Below are positions 13,458 through 22,341 of a stretch of DNA of 64,000 nucleotides, in pieces. The notes under the pieces were generated by a model. The model did not search any database. It was not told where the DNA came from and saw only the letters and a list, made by a program, of their open reading frames with translations. Each line of letters starts with the position of its first letter. Positions within the stretch are counted from its first letter, which is position 1. The translations under genes and the position numbers were made by a program. The DNA comes from Alphaproteobacteria bacterium. GTDB lineage: Bacteria; Pseudomonadota; Alphaproteobacteria; Micropepsales; Micropepsaceae. The stretch spans positions 124,001 through 188,000 of the forward strand of contig JAGWMG010000002.1 of assembly GCA_028871795.1 (NCBI GenBank). The letters are read 5' to 3'.

Positions 13458-13946
13458 GTGAAACACCTCATATTGGCCGTCGTCATCCTGATGGTTGTGC
13501 CGGCTTTTGCCGCGGAGCCTTCGCCGTATGAACCCTGTAGCGACGGCTTCCTGGCGCACGGGCGCGCGCCGGAATCCATTTATCTCTGCGCCGGGCCAAA
13601 GCTCACCTGCCGCCTCGACTGGTTCGTCGGCGGCGCCGACACGGCCTCCGACCGCATCCGGTCCTACGAGTGTAAGCCGGATGTCATGCGCCTGAACGCC
13701 ATGGCCGGCGCCACGCCAGCCTTGTGTACCGAGCGGTTCCTGCCACGTCCGGGCGCGGTGCGCGACGGGCAAACCTATCGCTGCGAAGCGGTCGACCCTC
13801 GCATCGAGACGCATTGCCGGCCCGGTTATGCGCCCGGCGGATTGATGCTGGGCGGAAAGCCGCTCGCCCACGCCAACGGCGAGGCGGCGGCCACGCAGCG
13901 ACAGCTCGACAGCGCACAGCTCACCTATGTCTGCGTGAAACAGTAA
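13458..13946 (+). CDS. Hypothetical exported cysteine-rich protein
   Basis: 162 residues with a clear N-terminal signal peptide (MKHLILAVVILMVVPAFAAE, cleavage probably after AFA). The mature part has about eight cysteines spread over 130 residues, suggesting several disulfides in the periplasm. I recognise no catalytic motif or named family. It starts 10 bases after the purA stop, preceded by GGAGGCC, so it is probably translated from the purA mRNA, although no functional link is evident. Confidence 0.75.
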   Translation: MKHLILAVVILMVVPAFAAEPSPYEPCSDGFLAHGRAPESIYLCAGPKLTCRLDWFVGGADTASDRIRSYECKPDVMRLNAMAGATPALCTERFLPRPGAVRDGQTYRCEAVDPRIETHCRPGYAPGGLMLGGKPLAHANGEAAATQRQLDSAQLTYVCVKQ

Positions 13947-14067
13947 CGGGCCATGTGACGAAGCTGTGACATCCGCCTGCACGGGGCGCAATTGTCCGTG
14001 CGCAATAGGGGCTGTTGCCGCGAATTGATCGTTGCCGCCGTCGCGAGGCGCCTGCTATGCAGTGATT

Positions 14068-14439
14068 ATGTTCGATTGTTCCAAGTGCCCGGGATATTGC
14101 TGCTCCTATCACATCATCCCGGTGACGCGACGCGATTTGAAACGATTGGCGGCGCATTTCGCAATCACCGTCGGCAGGGCGAAGGCCAAATTCACCGTCA
14201 AGAACGACGCAGAACACAAGAAGGACGGCGAGTTCAAGATGCGCCGCAAGGCGGACGAATATTTCGGCCGCATCTGCCGCTTCTTCGACACCGAAAAGCG
14301 CTGCTGCACCGTCTATGCGGCGAGGCCCGCGATCTGCCGCGCCTATCCGACGGGCCGCTGCGGCTATTACGATTTCCTGGCCAACGAACGCAGCACGCAG
14401 GAAGACCCCGAGCTGGTCGCGCTCACCTGGAACAAGTAG
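14068..14439 (+). CDS. YkgJ-family cysteine-cluster protein
   Basis: 123 residues. The N-terminal CSKCPGYCCSYHIIPVT and the later CRFFD, CCTVYAARPAICRAYP and GRCGYYDF form the conserved cysteine pattern of the YkgJ family (putative zinc or iron-sulfur-binding proteins, biochemical role unknown). The start at ATG 14068 places the first cysteine cluster at residues 4-12, usual for the family; an in-frame upstream extension is not supported by any ribosome site. It converges on thiD with only 3 bases between the stops. Confidence 0.85.
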   Translation: MFDCSKCPGYCCSYHIIPVTRRDLKRLAAHFAITVGRAKAKFTVKNDAEHKKDGEFKMRRKADEYFGRICRFFDTEKRCCTVYAARPAICRAYPTGRCGYYDFLANERSTQEDPELVALTWNK

Positions 14440-14442
14440 GCG

Positions 14443-15246
14443 CTACGGCTTCACCGCGTGGCCGAGCGGACCGCGGCCGTGCCCGAAACCGGGAGCGGCG
14501 GCGATGGCCCTCTGCACATATTCGCGGGCCCGACCCACCGCCAGCGGCAACGACAAGCCCTGTCCCAGTCCGCAGGCGATCGCCGTGGCAAGCGTGCAGC
14601 CGGTGCCGTGGGTGTGGCGCGTCTTGATCCGCGGAAAGGCGAAGATTTCCTCGCCCTTTTCCCAGATCAGCACGTCGTCGATAGTGGATTTCGTCAAATG
14701 CCCGCCTTTGACCAGCACGGCGCCGGCACCCATCGCGCGCAATTTTCCGGCGGCAAAGCGGATGTCCTCGCGGCGCGAGCCCTTGACCTGGGCCAGCCGG
14801 TGCATTTCGGGAATATTCGGCGTCACCAGCGCCGCCAGCGGCAGCAACCGCTTCTTGAGCGTCTCCACCGCGTGGGAATCCAAGAGCATGGTACCGCTGG
14901 TCGAGACCATCACCGGATCGACGACAATGGGCACCGCGCGGACCAGCGAGGCGAGCGTCTCGGCCACCATGCGCACGATCGGCGCCGAGAACAGCATTCC
15001 GATGACGATCGCATCCGCGCCGATGTCCGACAACGCGGTCAGTATCTGTTCGCGTATGATCGAAGGCGGGACGGCGTGGATGGCGTGAACGCCCTTGGTG
15101 TTCTGCACCGTCACGGCCGTGATCGCGGTCATGGCGTAGGCGCCGAACGCCGAAGCCGTCTTGATGCCGGCCTGGATGCCCGCGCCGCCGCTCGAGTCCG
15201 AACCGGCGATGATAAGGATTCGCGCGGCCTTCGAGGCCACCGTCAC
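14443..15246 (-). CDS. thiD: Hydroxymethylpyrimidine/phosphomethylpyrimidine kinase
   Basis: 267 residues of the ribokinase fold. It phosphorylates HMP and HMP-P in thiamine synthesis. The N-terminal [20 protein letters not shown]-like motif, [21 protein letters not shown] and the C-terminal [13 protein letters not shown] anion-hole motif are all present. The GTG start overlaps the glmM stop (GTGA), indicating translational coupling to glmM at the end of the leftward block. thiE lies elsewhere in the window, at 44.4 kb. Confidence 0.95.
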   Translation of the reverse strand: MTVASKAARILIIAGSDSSGGAGIQAGIKTASAFGAYAMTAITAVTVQNTKGVHAIHAVPPSIIREQILTALSDIGADAIVIGMLFSAPIVRMVAETLASLVRAVPIVVDPVMVSTSGTMLLDSHAVETLKKRLLPLAALVTPNIPEMHRLAQVKGSRREDIRFAAGKLRAMGAGAVLVKGGHLTKSTIDDVLIWEKGEEIFAFPRIKTRHTHGTGCTLATAIACGLGQGLSLPLAVGRAREYVQRAIAAAPGFGHGRGPLGHAVKP

Positions 15247-16589
15247 GCCGTCACTTCCTCGATGGCGGCGGCGATGTCGTGGACGATGGTCTCGATCAGT
15301 TTTTCGTCGTCGCCTTCCGCCATCACCCGGATGACCGGTTCGGTGCCGGATTTGCGCACCAGGATGCGCCCCGCGCCGTTGAGCCGGGCCCGGCAATCCT
15401 CGATGCACGACTTCACCCGGACGTCGTCGAGCGGCGCGCCTTTGCGGAAACGCACATTCTGCAGAACTTGCGGCAACGCTTCAAATAGATGCGCCGCCTG
15501 GCTTGCCGTTTTTCCCTCCTGCGCGATCACCGCCAGCACCTGCAGGGCCGCAACCAGACCGTCGCCGGTGGTGCAGAAGTCCGACAGCACGATGTGGCCG
15601 GACTGTTCGCCGCCCACGTTGAAATTGCCCTTCTTCATTTCCTCGATGACGTAGCGGTCGCCGACTTGCGCCCGCGCCAGCTTGAGGTTCAGCGACTCCA
15701 GATAACGGTCCAGCCCGGCATTCGACATCACGGTACCGACGACGCCACCTCCCTTGAGCGTACCCGCTCTGCTCCAGGAACGCGCGATCAAGGCCAAGAC
15801 CTGATCGCCGTCGATCACGTGCCCGCGCTCGTCGGCCATCACCACGCGATCCGCGTCGCCGTCGAGCGCGATGCCGAAATCGGCGCGCACCTCGCGCACC
15901 TTGCGGCACATCGCTTCGGGGGCCGTCGAGCCGCACTCGAAGTTGATGTTCGCACCGTTGGGCTCGATGCCGATCGAGACGATGTCCGCGCCCAGCTCCC
16001 ACAGCACCGCGGGTGCCACCTTGTAGGCGGCTCCATTGGCGCAATCGATGACGATACGCAGTCCGTCCAGCCTGAGATTACGCGGAAAGATGGCCTTGAC
16101 GAATTCAATATAACGGGCCTGGGAATCGTCGACGCGCTTGGCGCGGCCGATCTTGGAAGCGGGCGCCAGCCCTTCCTCCATGCCGTTCGCCATCAACGTT
16201 TCGATCTGATGTTCGCGGGCGTCGGAAAGCTTCTGCCCGTCGGGTCCGAACAATTTGATGCCGTTGTCCGTGTAGGGATTGTGCGACGCCGAGATCATCA
16301 CCCCCAGATCGGCGCGCAGCGAACGCGTCAGCATGGCGACGGCCGGCGTCGGCAGGGGTCCGAACTGAAACACATCCATGCCGACCGAGGTGAAGCCCGC
16401 CACCAGCGCGGATTCCACCATGTAACCCGAAAGGCGCGTGTCCTTTCCGATCACCACGCGATGGCGATATTCGCCGCGCGTGAAGATGCGCCCGGCCGCC
16501 ATGCCGACCTTCATGGCGATCTCCGGGGTCATCGGAAAACTGTTGGCGAGTCCGCGCACGCCATCTGTGCCGAAGAGCTTGCGATTCAT
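15243..16589 (-). CDS. glmM: Phosphoglucosamine mutase
   Basis: 448 residues. It isomerises glucosamine-6-phosphate to glucosamine-1-phosphate for UDP-GlcNAc, hence peptidoglycan and lipid A. Seen: N-terminus [20 protein letters not shown], the phosphoserine loop [17 protein letters not shown], the Mg-binding DGDADRV, and the C-terminal phosphate loop [15 protein letters not shown]. It sits directly downstream of folP, the ftsH-folP-glmM order also found in E. coli. Confidence 0.97.
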   Translation of the reverse strand: MNRKLFGTDGVRGLANSFPMTPEIAMKVGMAAGRIFTRGEYRHRVVIGKDTRLSGYMVESALVAGFTSVGMDVFQFGPLPTPAVAMLTRSLRADLGVMISASHNPYTDNGIKLFGPDGQKLSDAREHQIETLMANGMEEGLAPASKIGRAKRVDDSQARYIEFVKAIFPRNLRLDGLRIVIDCANGAAYKVAPAVLWELGADIVSIGIEPNGANINFECGSTAPEAMCRKVREVRADFGIALDGDADRVVMADERGHVIDGDQVLALIARSWSRAGTLKGGGVVGTVMSNAGLDRYLESLNLKLARAQVGDRYVIEEMKKGNFNVGGEQSGHIVLSDFCTTGDGLVAALQVLAVIAQEGKTASQAAHLFEALPQVLQNVRFRKGAPLDDVRVKSCIEDCRARLNGAGRILVRKSGTEPVIRVMAEGDDEKLIETIVHDIAAAIEEVTA

Positions 16590-16662
16590 GGATTGCTTCC
16601 CAGGTGTCCCCTCAACGGACGATCTTATCCTCTAACTATACCAAACAATTGAGAAATCTTCA

Positions 16663-17472
16663 TCACGATGAACGACCCAATGTTGCGCAGTTCCACACCG
16701 CCAAGCCGTCGGCCAGCGCCGCCGGATCGTGGGTGCGGATATAGTCCGCTCCCCGGAAAACCGCAAAGAGTTCCGCCGCCAGCGTCGCCGGCCCCGCGTC
16801 GGCGGCGGCCCGGCCGGCGATCCTCCTTAAGAACGACTTGCGGGACACCGAAACCAAGACGGGCAATCCAAGAGCCTGTTTCAGGTCCGGAAGACAGCGC
16901 AGCATGGTAAAAGATGCTTCCGGCCGGCTGCCCAGGAAAAATCCCATGCCCGGATCGAGGACCAGCCGGTGGCGCGCGATACCGGCCTGTTCCAAAGCCG
17001 CGATGCGCCGGCCGAAGAAGTCCAGCACACGATCGAGGATTTCGCCCTCGGCGACATCGACGCGCGTGGCGCGGCCCCGGCCCTGCACCGAATGCATGAC
17101 GATCAGCTTTGCTTCGGAGGCGGCGAGCGCGGGATAAATACCGGGATCGGCAAACCCCTGGATGTCGTTGAGATAATCCACGCGCTGCGCCAGCGCCCAG
17201 CGCTGGACTTCGGGGGCGAAGCTGTCGATCGAGACGGCAAGACCGTCCTTCTTCAGCGCCGCGACGACGGGAGCAAGCCGCGCAACCTCCTCGTCCGGCG
17301 CCACCGGTTTGGCATCCGGATTGCTGGCGGCGGCGCCAAGGTCGAGCACCGAGGCGCCGTCCCTGGCGAGGTTCCTCGCATGGGCCAGCGCCGCTTCGGT
17401 TGCCAGATAGCGTCCGCCGTCGGAGAAGGAGTCCTCCGTGATGTTGACGATGCCGAGGATGATAGCGGTCAT
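16663..17472 (-). CDS. folP: Dihydropteroate synthase of the Sul-like type
   Basis: 269 residues from the ATG at 17472 (an in-frame GTG-type extension at 17499 adds only nine unconserved residues). It joins pABA and dihydropterin pyrophosphate to form dihydropteroate. Instead of the usual GGESTRPGA loop it has GAAASNPDAKPV, and it carries NDIQGF, VMHS and DPGMGFFLGSRPE, followed by VSVSRKSFLRR and GADYIRTHDP. From memory of E. coli FolP and Sul1/Sul2, the DPGMGFF segment is two residues longer than in ordinary FolP and matches the Sul length and sequence. The Sul motif is known to accompany sulfonamide insensitivity. Catalytic Arg/Lys (SRKSF) and the C-terminal His are retained. Confidence 0.93.
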   Translation of the reverse strand: MTAIILGIVNITEDSFSDGGRYLATEAALAHARNLARDGASVLDLGAAASNPDAKPVAPDEEVARLAPVVAALKKDGLAVSIDSFAPEVQRWALAQRVDYLNDIQGFADPGIYPALAASEAKLIVMHSVQGRGRATRVDVAEGEILDRVLDFFGRRIAALEQAGIARHRLVLDPGMGFFLGSRPEASFTMLRCLPDLKQALGLPVLVSVSRKSFLRRIAGRAAADAGPATLAAELFAVFRGADYIRTHDPAALADGLAVWNCATLGRSS

Positions 17473-17523
17473 GCTTCGAGGCGCTGCCGTGCAGCACACC
17501 TCAGCATGACGACTAGGCTCACG

Positions 17524-17559
17524 TCGCCCTGAGGTGCGAGCGAAGCGAACCTCGAAGGC
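17524..17559. repeat. REP-like extragenic palindrome between ftsH and folP
   Basis: The core GAGGTGCGAGCGAAGCGAACCTC (two pieces: GAGGT at 17531 and ACCTC at 17549 around GCGAGCGAAGCGA) is of the type dispersed through many alphaproteobacterial genomes next to genes. It fills the short ftsH-folP spacer and could act as an attenuator or mRNA-processing site. Only one copy is visible in the window. Confidence 0.5.
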
Positions 17560-19497
17560 TCAATGCCCTGGTTGAGGCTCAGGTGTGATGATACCGGGGC
17601 CTTGCGCACGCGGACGGCCGACTTGCGGCACGCTGGGACCGGGTCCGCGTTGCGGTTCGGGCTCCTCGTAGGGCTGGCGCACCGGCTGGATGCCTTTGAG
17701 CAGGCCGGTGATCTCATCGCCCGACAGGGTTTCATATTCCAGAAGACCCTGCGCCAGCGTCTCCAGATCGTCTTTGTGCTCGCTCAAAATCTGATGGGCG
17801 CGGTTGTAGCTCTCGTCGATGATGCGCCGGATTTCGGCATCGATGCGCTGGGCGGTCGCCTCGGAAATGTTCTGCTGGCGCGAAACGCTGTGGCCGAGGA
17901 AGATTTCCTCCTGGTTTTCGCCGTAGGCGATCGGGCCAAGCTCGTCGGACATGCCGAAGCGCATCACCATGGCGCGCGCCATGCGCGTCGCCTGCTCGAT
18001 GTCGCTGATCGCGCCGGTGGTGACCTTGTCGTGCCCGAAGGTCATTTCCTCGGCGATACGGCCGCCGAACGCCACGCACAGATCGGCCAGCAGCTTCTCG
18101 CGGGTGACCGAAAGCTGATCGCGTTCGGGCAGCCGCATCACCATGCCCAGCGCCCGGCCGCGCGGAATGATCGTCGCCTTATGGATGGGATCGGATCCCT
18201 TCACGTTCAGAGCCACGATCGCATGGCCGCCCTCGTGATAGGCGGTGAGCTTTTTCTCCTCGTCGCTCATCGCCATGGACCGCCGTTCGGCGCCCATCAT
18301 CACCTTGTCCTTGGCGTCTTCGAGTTCGCTCATGGTGACGACGCGCTTGCCGCGGCGGGCCGCCAGAAGGGCCGCTTCATTCACCAGATTGGCGAGGTCG
18401 GCGCCCGAGAAACCGGGCGTGCCGCGAGCGATGACGCGCGGGTCGATGTCCGGCGCCAGCGGCACCTTGCGCATATGCACGCGCAGGATTTTATCGCGCC
18501 CCATCAAATCGGGATTGGGAACCACGATCTGGCGGTCGAACCGGCCCGGGCGCAGCAGCGCCGGATCGAGAACGTCCGGCCGGTTGGTGGCCGCGATCAG
18601 GATCACGCCTTCATTGGCTTTGAAGCCGTCCATCTCCACCAGCAACTGGTTGAGGGTCTGCTCGCGCTCGTCGTTGCCGCCGCCCAGCCCGGCGCCGCGA
18701 TGGCGGCCGACTGCGTCGATCTCATCCACGAAGACGATGCAGGGCGCGTTCTTCTTGGCCTGTTCGAACATGTCGCGCACGCGGCTGGCGCCCACGCCGA
18801 CGAACATCTCGACGAAGTCGGAGCCCGAAATCGTGAAGAAGGGAACGTTCGCCTCGCCCGCGATGGCGCGCGCCAGCAAGGTCTTGCCCGTCCCCGGCGG
18901 TCCGACCAGCAAAACGCCCTTGGGGATACGCCCGCCGAGGCGCTGGAACTTCTGCGGATCCTTGAGGAAGTCGACGATTTCTTTCAGGTCGTCCTTCGCC
19001 TCGTCGACGCCGGCCACGTCCTCGAACGTCACCCGCCCGGTGCGTTCGGTCAGAAGCTTGGCGCGGCTCTTGCCGAAACCCATCGCCTTGCCACCGCCGG
19101 ACTGCATCTGGCGAAACAGGAACACCCACACCCCGATCAGCAGCAGCATCGGGAACCAGCTGATCAGGATGTTCATGAAATTGAACGCGCCGTCGTCGGC
19201 CGGTTCGGCGTTGTAGGTGATGTGATGATCGTTTAGCCGCTGCACCAAGCTCGGGTCGTCGGGCTTGTAGGTGGTGAACGGCTGCCCGTTCGACAAATCG
19301 CCGTGAATCTGGTTGCCCTGAATGGTGACCTGCTTGATGGCGCCGTTGTCGACCTGCTGGATGAATTCCGAATATTTCATGGGCGGGTTTTGCTTCTGAC
19401 CCGTCCCCTGGAACAGGTTGAAGAGCAGCACCAGCAACAGTGCTATCGCGATCCACAGCGCCAGATTACGAAGGTTGTTCAAAGGCGTCCTTTCCAC
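17560..19497 (-). CDS. ftsH: ATP-dependent membrane zinc metalloprotease FtsH
   Basis: 645 residues. Two membrane spans (about residues 12-28 and 107-125) flank a periplasmic domain. They are followed by an AAA domain with Walker A GPPGTGKT, Walker B IVFVDEID, the pore motif [17 protein letters not shown] and SRH residues, and then the protease domain with HEGGH. It degrades unassembled membrane proteins and short-lived cytosolic regulators. The first start is GTG 19497; a TTG at 19482 preceded by AAGGA would give [10 protein letters not shown], the usual FtsH N-terminus, and may be the real one. The C-terminus is Pro-rich. Confidence 0.97.
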   Translation of the reverse strand: MERTPLNNLRNLALWIAIALLLVLLFNLFQGTGQKQNPPMKYSEFIQQVDNGAIKQVTIQGNQIHGDLSNGQPFTTYKPDDPSLVQRLNDHHITYNAEPADDGAFNFMNILISWFPMLLLIGVWVFLFRQMQSGGGKAMGFGKSRAKLLTERTGRVTFEDVAGVDEAKDDLKEIVDFLKDPQKFQRLGGRIPKGVLLVGPPGTGKTLLARAIAGEANVPFFTISGSDFVEMFVGVGASRVRDMFEQAKKNAPCIVFVDEIDAVGRHRGAGLGGGNDEREQTLNQLLVEMDGFKANEGVILIAATNRPDVLDPALLRPGRFDRQIVVPNPDLMGRDKILRVHMRKVPLAPDIDPRVIARGTPGFSGADLANLVNEAALLAARRGKRVVTMSELEDAKDKVMMGAERRSMAMSDEEKKLTAYHEGGHAIVALNVKGSDPIHKATIIPRGRALGMVMRLPERDQLSVTREKLLADLCVAFGGRIAEEMTFGHDKVTTGAISDIEQATRMARAMVMRFGMSDELGPIAYGENQEEIFLGHSVSRQQNISEATAQRIDAEIRRIIDESYNRAHQILSEHKDDLETLAQGLLEYETLSGDEITGLLKGIQPVRQPYEEPEPQRGPGPSVPQVGRPRAQGPGIITPEPQPGH

Positions 19498-19624
19498 AGG
19501 CTCCCGAAAGCAAGGATTCGGCTACACAACGGTTCCCTATAAATAGGTCTTTTCCGCCGCATTGCCAGATTTAGAAACGTTAAGGAATTCGCGGTGCAAC
19601 GGCAATCATAATGCGGGAATGAGC

Positions 19625-20761
19625 TTAAAAACGTCTTTGGGCCCGTTCCTCTTTGTTTTTCATGGCCTTGTAGCGCTTTTCCTCCCGCCGTACCAGCACA
19701 GTGCCCTGGCCGAATAAGGCGCGCGCAACCGGCGCGGGTCCGATCCGACAACCGTGCAGCGTGCGGCCGGCGCCTAATGTGCCCAGCCCGATCTCGTCGA
19801 ACAGCCGCTGCAGCCGCTCGAAGCGCGGACGGTACGGATTTTCCGAGACCCGCATCAGCACGGCTGCAAACGTCCTGAGACCCAGTTCGCGCGGTGCGCC
19901 GGTCAGCGCAGCGGGATCGAGCAAGGCTTCGCTACCGTCGAAGCGGCAGGCCCGCGCCAGCACCGCCGCGCTGACCGCGTCCAGCGCCGCGCGGGCCCTC
20001 GCCAGATGGGACGCGGCATCGGCGACCCGATCCTTGCTGAGGCCCATGCCTTCCAGCGCCGGCCAAGCATTACGGATCCTGACCCGGGCGAACCGCGGAT
20101 CGGCGTTCATCGGGTCGTCGAACCACGCCTGGTTGCGTGCCCTAAGATAGTCCTGGAGAGACTCCCGACGAAACGTCAGTAACGGCCTTACAAGCGTCAG
20201 CCGTTTGAATTCCCTCGCAGGATACGCGGCGACGGGGCGCATCGCCGCAAGACCGTCAACGCCGCTGCCGCGCGCCAGCCTGAGCAGGAATGTCTCGGCT
20301 TGGTCGTCGTGCGTATGGCCGACATAGACCGCCTTCACGCCGTTTTGTTCCGCCCATTCGCCCACCAGCCGGTAGCGTGCCTCGCGCGCAGCGGCCTCGA
20401 TGCCGGCGCGCGGGGCTTTGCCTTTTCGCACGAGAATATGTGCCCGCAGTCCCGCGGCGTTCGCCCATCGCACGACCTTGCGCGCCTCGCCGGGCGACTC
20501 CGGCCGCAAAGCGTGATCGACGCAAAGCACCACGGGCAGCGGCAAGCGGGCCTCTTTCGCCCAATCGCGCAACAGAAGCATCAGGGCCAAAGAATCGCTG
20601 CCGCCGGACACGGCGACGGCACCCGGCCACGGCGCCTGCGCCATCGCCTCGGCGAAGCACGCCGCAATCTCCCCGCTACTTGCAGGACATCGCGCGCGCG
20701 CTTGCGGCTTGCGCGCGGATCGAAGCGGAGGCTTGCGGATATTTGGTCTTGATCGCGCCAA
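19625..20761 (-). CDS. tilS: tRNA(Ile)-lysidine synthetase
   Basis: About 378 residues from TTG 20761. It converts C34 of the CAU-anticodon tRNA-Ile to lysidine so that it reads AUA. Seen: the PP-loop SGGSDSLALMLLLRDW, CVDHALRPES, GIEAAAREARYR, and GHTHDDQAETFLLRLARGSG. The chosen start overlaps cpoB by 86 bases; the Arg-rich first ~25 residues look unconserved, but the helix just before the PP-loop (GEIAACFAEAMAQAP) looks real. The ATG at 20647 would remove that helix. The start is therefore uncertain. Confidence 0.9.
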   Translation of the reverse strand: MARSRPNIRKPPLRSARKPQARARCPASSGEIAACFAEAMAQAPWPGAVAVSGGSDSLALMLLLRDWAKEARLPLPVVLCVDHALRPESPGEARKVVRWANAAGLRAHILVRKGKAPRAGIEAAAREARYRLVGEWAEQNGVKAVYVGHTHDDQAETFLLRLARGSGVDGLAAMRPVAAYPAREFKRLTLVRPLLTFRRESLQDYLRARNQAWFDDPMNADPRFARVRIRNAWPALEGMGLSKDRVADAASHLARARAALDAVSAAVLARACRFDGSEALLDPAALTGAPRELGLRTFAAVLMRVSENPYRPRFERLQRLFDEIGLGTLGAGRTLHGCRIGPAPVARALFGQGTVLVRREEKRYKAMKNKEERAQRRF

Positions 20762-21572
20762 GCGTCAGGCAACCTTCTCTCTTCTGGCCCAGCGCAAGAA
20801 GCGACTGGCCGAGCTTCAGCATGCTATCGGCACCGCGCGGGTCCTTGGGGTATTTCTTGATCTCTTCGGCGAAGGCCTGCGCGGCACCGCCGTAATCCTT
20901 CTGGACGAAAGCGACATCGCCGACCCAATAGACCGCCTGCGGGGCCAGCGGATCCTTGGGATTGCTGTCGGCGAAGGTGCGGAAGGCGGCGCGCGCCTCG
21001 TCGTACTGCGCCTTGGCGAGAAGATTCATCGCGGCGTCGAATTGTGGATGCGTGGCGGGCGCCGCCGCGCCTTGCGGCAAAGTGCCGAGCGTGCCGCCCG
21101 AAGCGAGAACCACCGGCCCTCCTGTCGCGGCAGCCGCCCCGGCACCCGTCAGATTGCAGGGCAGTGCCCCGTCCGACTGGTCGGGCGCCGTACCGGCTCC
21201 CAGCAATTGGGCGGACAGGGCGCAAAGCTTGTAATCGTAGTCCTTCTGCTGGTCTTCGACGCTGGCATGCAATTCCTGCAGGCGGTGGCCGAGCTGTTCA
21301 TTCTCCCCCGTCAGTTGTTGCAGCGATTGTTCGAGGTCGTGGACGCGCTGTTTCAGCTCCGCGATCAGGGCGTCCTGATTGTCCTCGCGTTGCTGTGCGG
21401 CGATCCTTGCGGCCTTTTCCTCGTCGCTTTCGCCGAACAACCCGGCCACCTGCACGCCGTGCGATTGCGCCAGCACCGGTGCGCCGGATGCCGTTTGCGT
21501 GGCGCCCGCGCTGCCCGCGAACGCCAAAGCCAGAACAAAAACCGCTGCCGCGCTTGTGAGTCGTCCTGTCAT
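20676..21572 (-). CDS. cpoB: Tol-Pal system protein CpoB (YbgF)
   Basis: 298 residues from ATG 21572, which is preceded by GAGG; a GTG nine bases upstream is possible. It has a signal peptide ending near GSAGA, then a coiled coil at residues ~55-110 (ELKQRVHDLEQSLQQLTGEN), an Ala/Gly-rich linker, and C-terminal TPR repeats (FDAAMNLLAKAQYDEARAAF; KDPLAPQAVYWVGDVAF). It is periplasmic and coordinates peptidoglycan synthesis with Tol-driven outer-membrane constriction. It is last gene of the tol cluster, separated from pal by a terminator. Confidence 0.94.
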   Translation of the reverse strand: MTGRLTSAAAVFVLALAFAGSAGATQTASGAPVLAQSHGVQVAGLFGESDEEKAARIAAQQREDNQDALIAELKQRVHDLEQSLQQLTGENEQLGHRLQELHASVEDQQKDYDYKLCALSAQLLGAGTAPDQSDGALPCNLTGAGAAAATGGPVVLASGGTLGTLPQGAAAPATHPQFDAAMNLLAKAQYDEARAAFRTFADSNPKDPLAPQAVYWVGDVAFVQKDYGGAAQAFAEEIKKYPKDPRGADSMLKLGQSLLALGQKREGCLTLGAIKTKYPQASASIRAQAASARAMSCK

Positions 21573-21640
21573 GGTCCTCACCCGTCAGAAGGGTCGATCA
21601 CCCTAGGGATATAGTTAGCCTAAAATGCGGCCCGCAAGAC

Positions 21641-21669
21641 GAAAAAGGGCGCCGTCGCAGGCGCCCTTT
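21641..21669 (-). terminator. Rho-independent terminator between pal and cpoB
   Basis: Read leftward: AAAGGGCGCC - TGCGAC - GGCGCCCTTT continuing into more T residues, 25 bases beyond the pal stop. It should end most tolQ-pal transcripts, so cpoB needs read-through or its own promoter. Confidence 0.88.
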
Positions 21670-21693
21670 CCGTAACTTCCCGGAAATCCAGGC

Positions 21694-22200
21694 TCAGGAA
21701 TTCGCGCCGGCCGTGATCGTCGTCACGCCGCGGCGATTCTGCGCCCAGCAGGATTCCGTCGATTCCGTGCACATCGGGCGTTCCTTGCCGTACGAAATCG
21801 TCTCGACGCGCGCGGCGGAAACGCCGAGGCTGACCAGATATTCCTTGACGGCATTGGCGCGGCGGGCGCCAAGCGCCAAATTGTACTCGCGCGTCCCGCG
21901 TTCGTCGCAATTGCCTTCGATGGTGACGCGGACGGCTGGATATTTCGCAAGCCAAGCCGACTGGCGCTGCAACGTCGCTTTGTCGGCGTCGAGGATGGCA
22001 TATTTGTTATAGTCGAAATGGACGGTGTCGCCGACATTCACGCGGAGATCCTCGGCGCTGCCCGGAACGATCGACGGCGCCTGTGTCGCGGTCGGCGCAG
22101 GAGTCTGTGCCGTCTGAGCCGGCGGCTTCGTCGCACAACCCGCGAGAACGACGGCGAACGCGATCGCGGCCAGTTTCAGGCCGACAGAGATTTTTGTCAT
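21694..22200 (-). CDS. pal: Peptidoglycan-associated lipoprotein Pal
   Basis: 168 residues. It has a lipoprotein signal with lipobox LAGC (KLAAIAFAVVLAGCATKPP), a Pro/Thr/Ala linker and an OmpA-like peptidoglycan-binding domain (VHFDYNKYAILDADKATLQRQ; EGNCDERGTREYNLALGARRA). The start at ATG 22200 is set by AGGAG 10 bases upstream; longer in-frame starts lack conservation. It anchors the outer membrane to peptidoglycan and is the partner of TolB and TolA. The C-terminal CTESTESCWAQNRR segment is typical of the alphaproteobacterial form. Confidence 0.97.
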   Translation of the reverse strand: MTKISVGLKLAAIAFAVVLAGCATKPPAQTAQTPAPTATQAPSIVPGSAEDLRVNVGDTVHFDYNKYAILDADKATLQRQSAWLAKYPAVRVTIEGNCDERGTREYNLALGARRANAVKEYLVSLGVSAARVETISYGKERPMCTESTESCWAQNRRGVTTITAGANS

Positions 22201-22341
22201 GGCAATCCCAACTCCTGTGACACACGCCCCATTCCGGGTGCGGCGGAATCGCGTGTTGTAATCCTCTTGTTCGCACCCCCCGATCACCCGAATACCCAAA
22301 TCGAGTAAAGCGGACGAGCAGGCATTGTAAGGAGTATTTGC

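Noticed and set aside
17563-19236. 557-codon frame antisense to ftsH
   Set aside because: Covers the AAA and protease domains of a certain gene on the other strand; no ribosome site.
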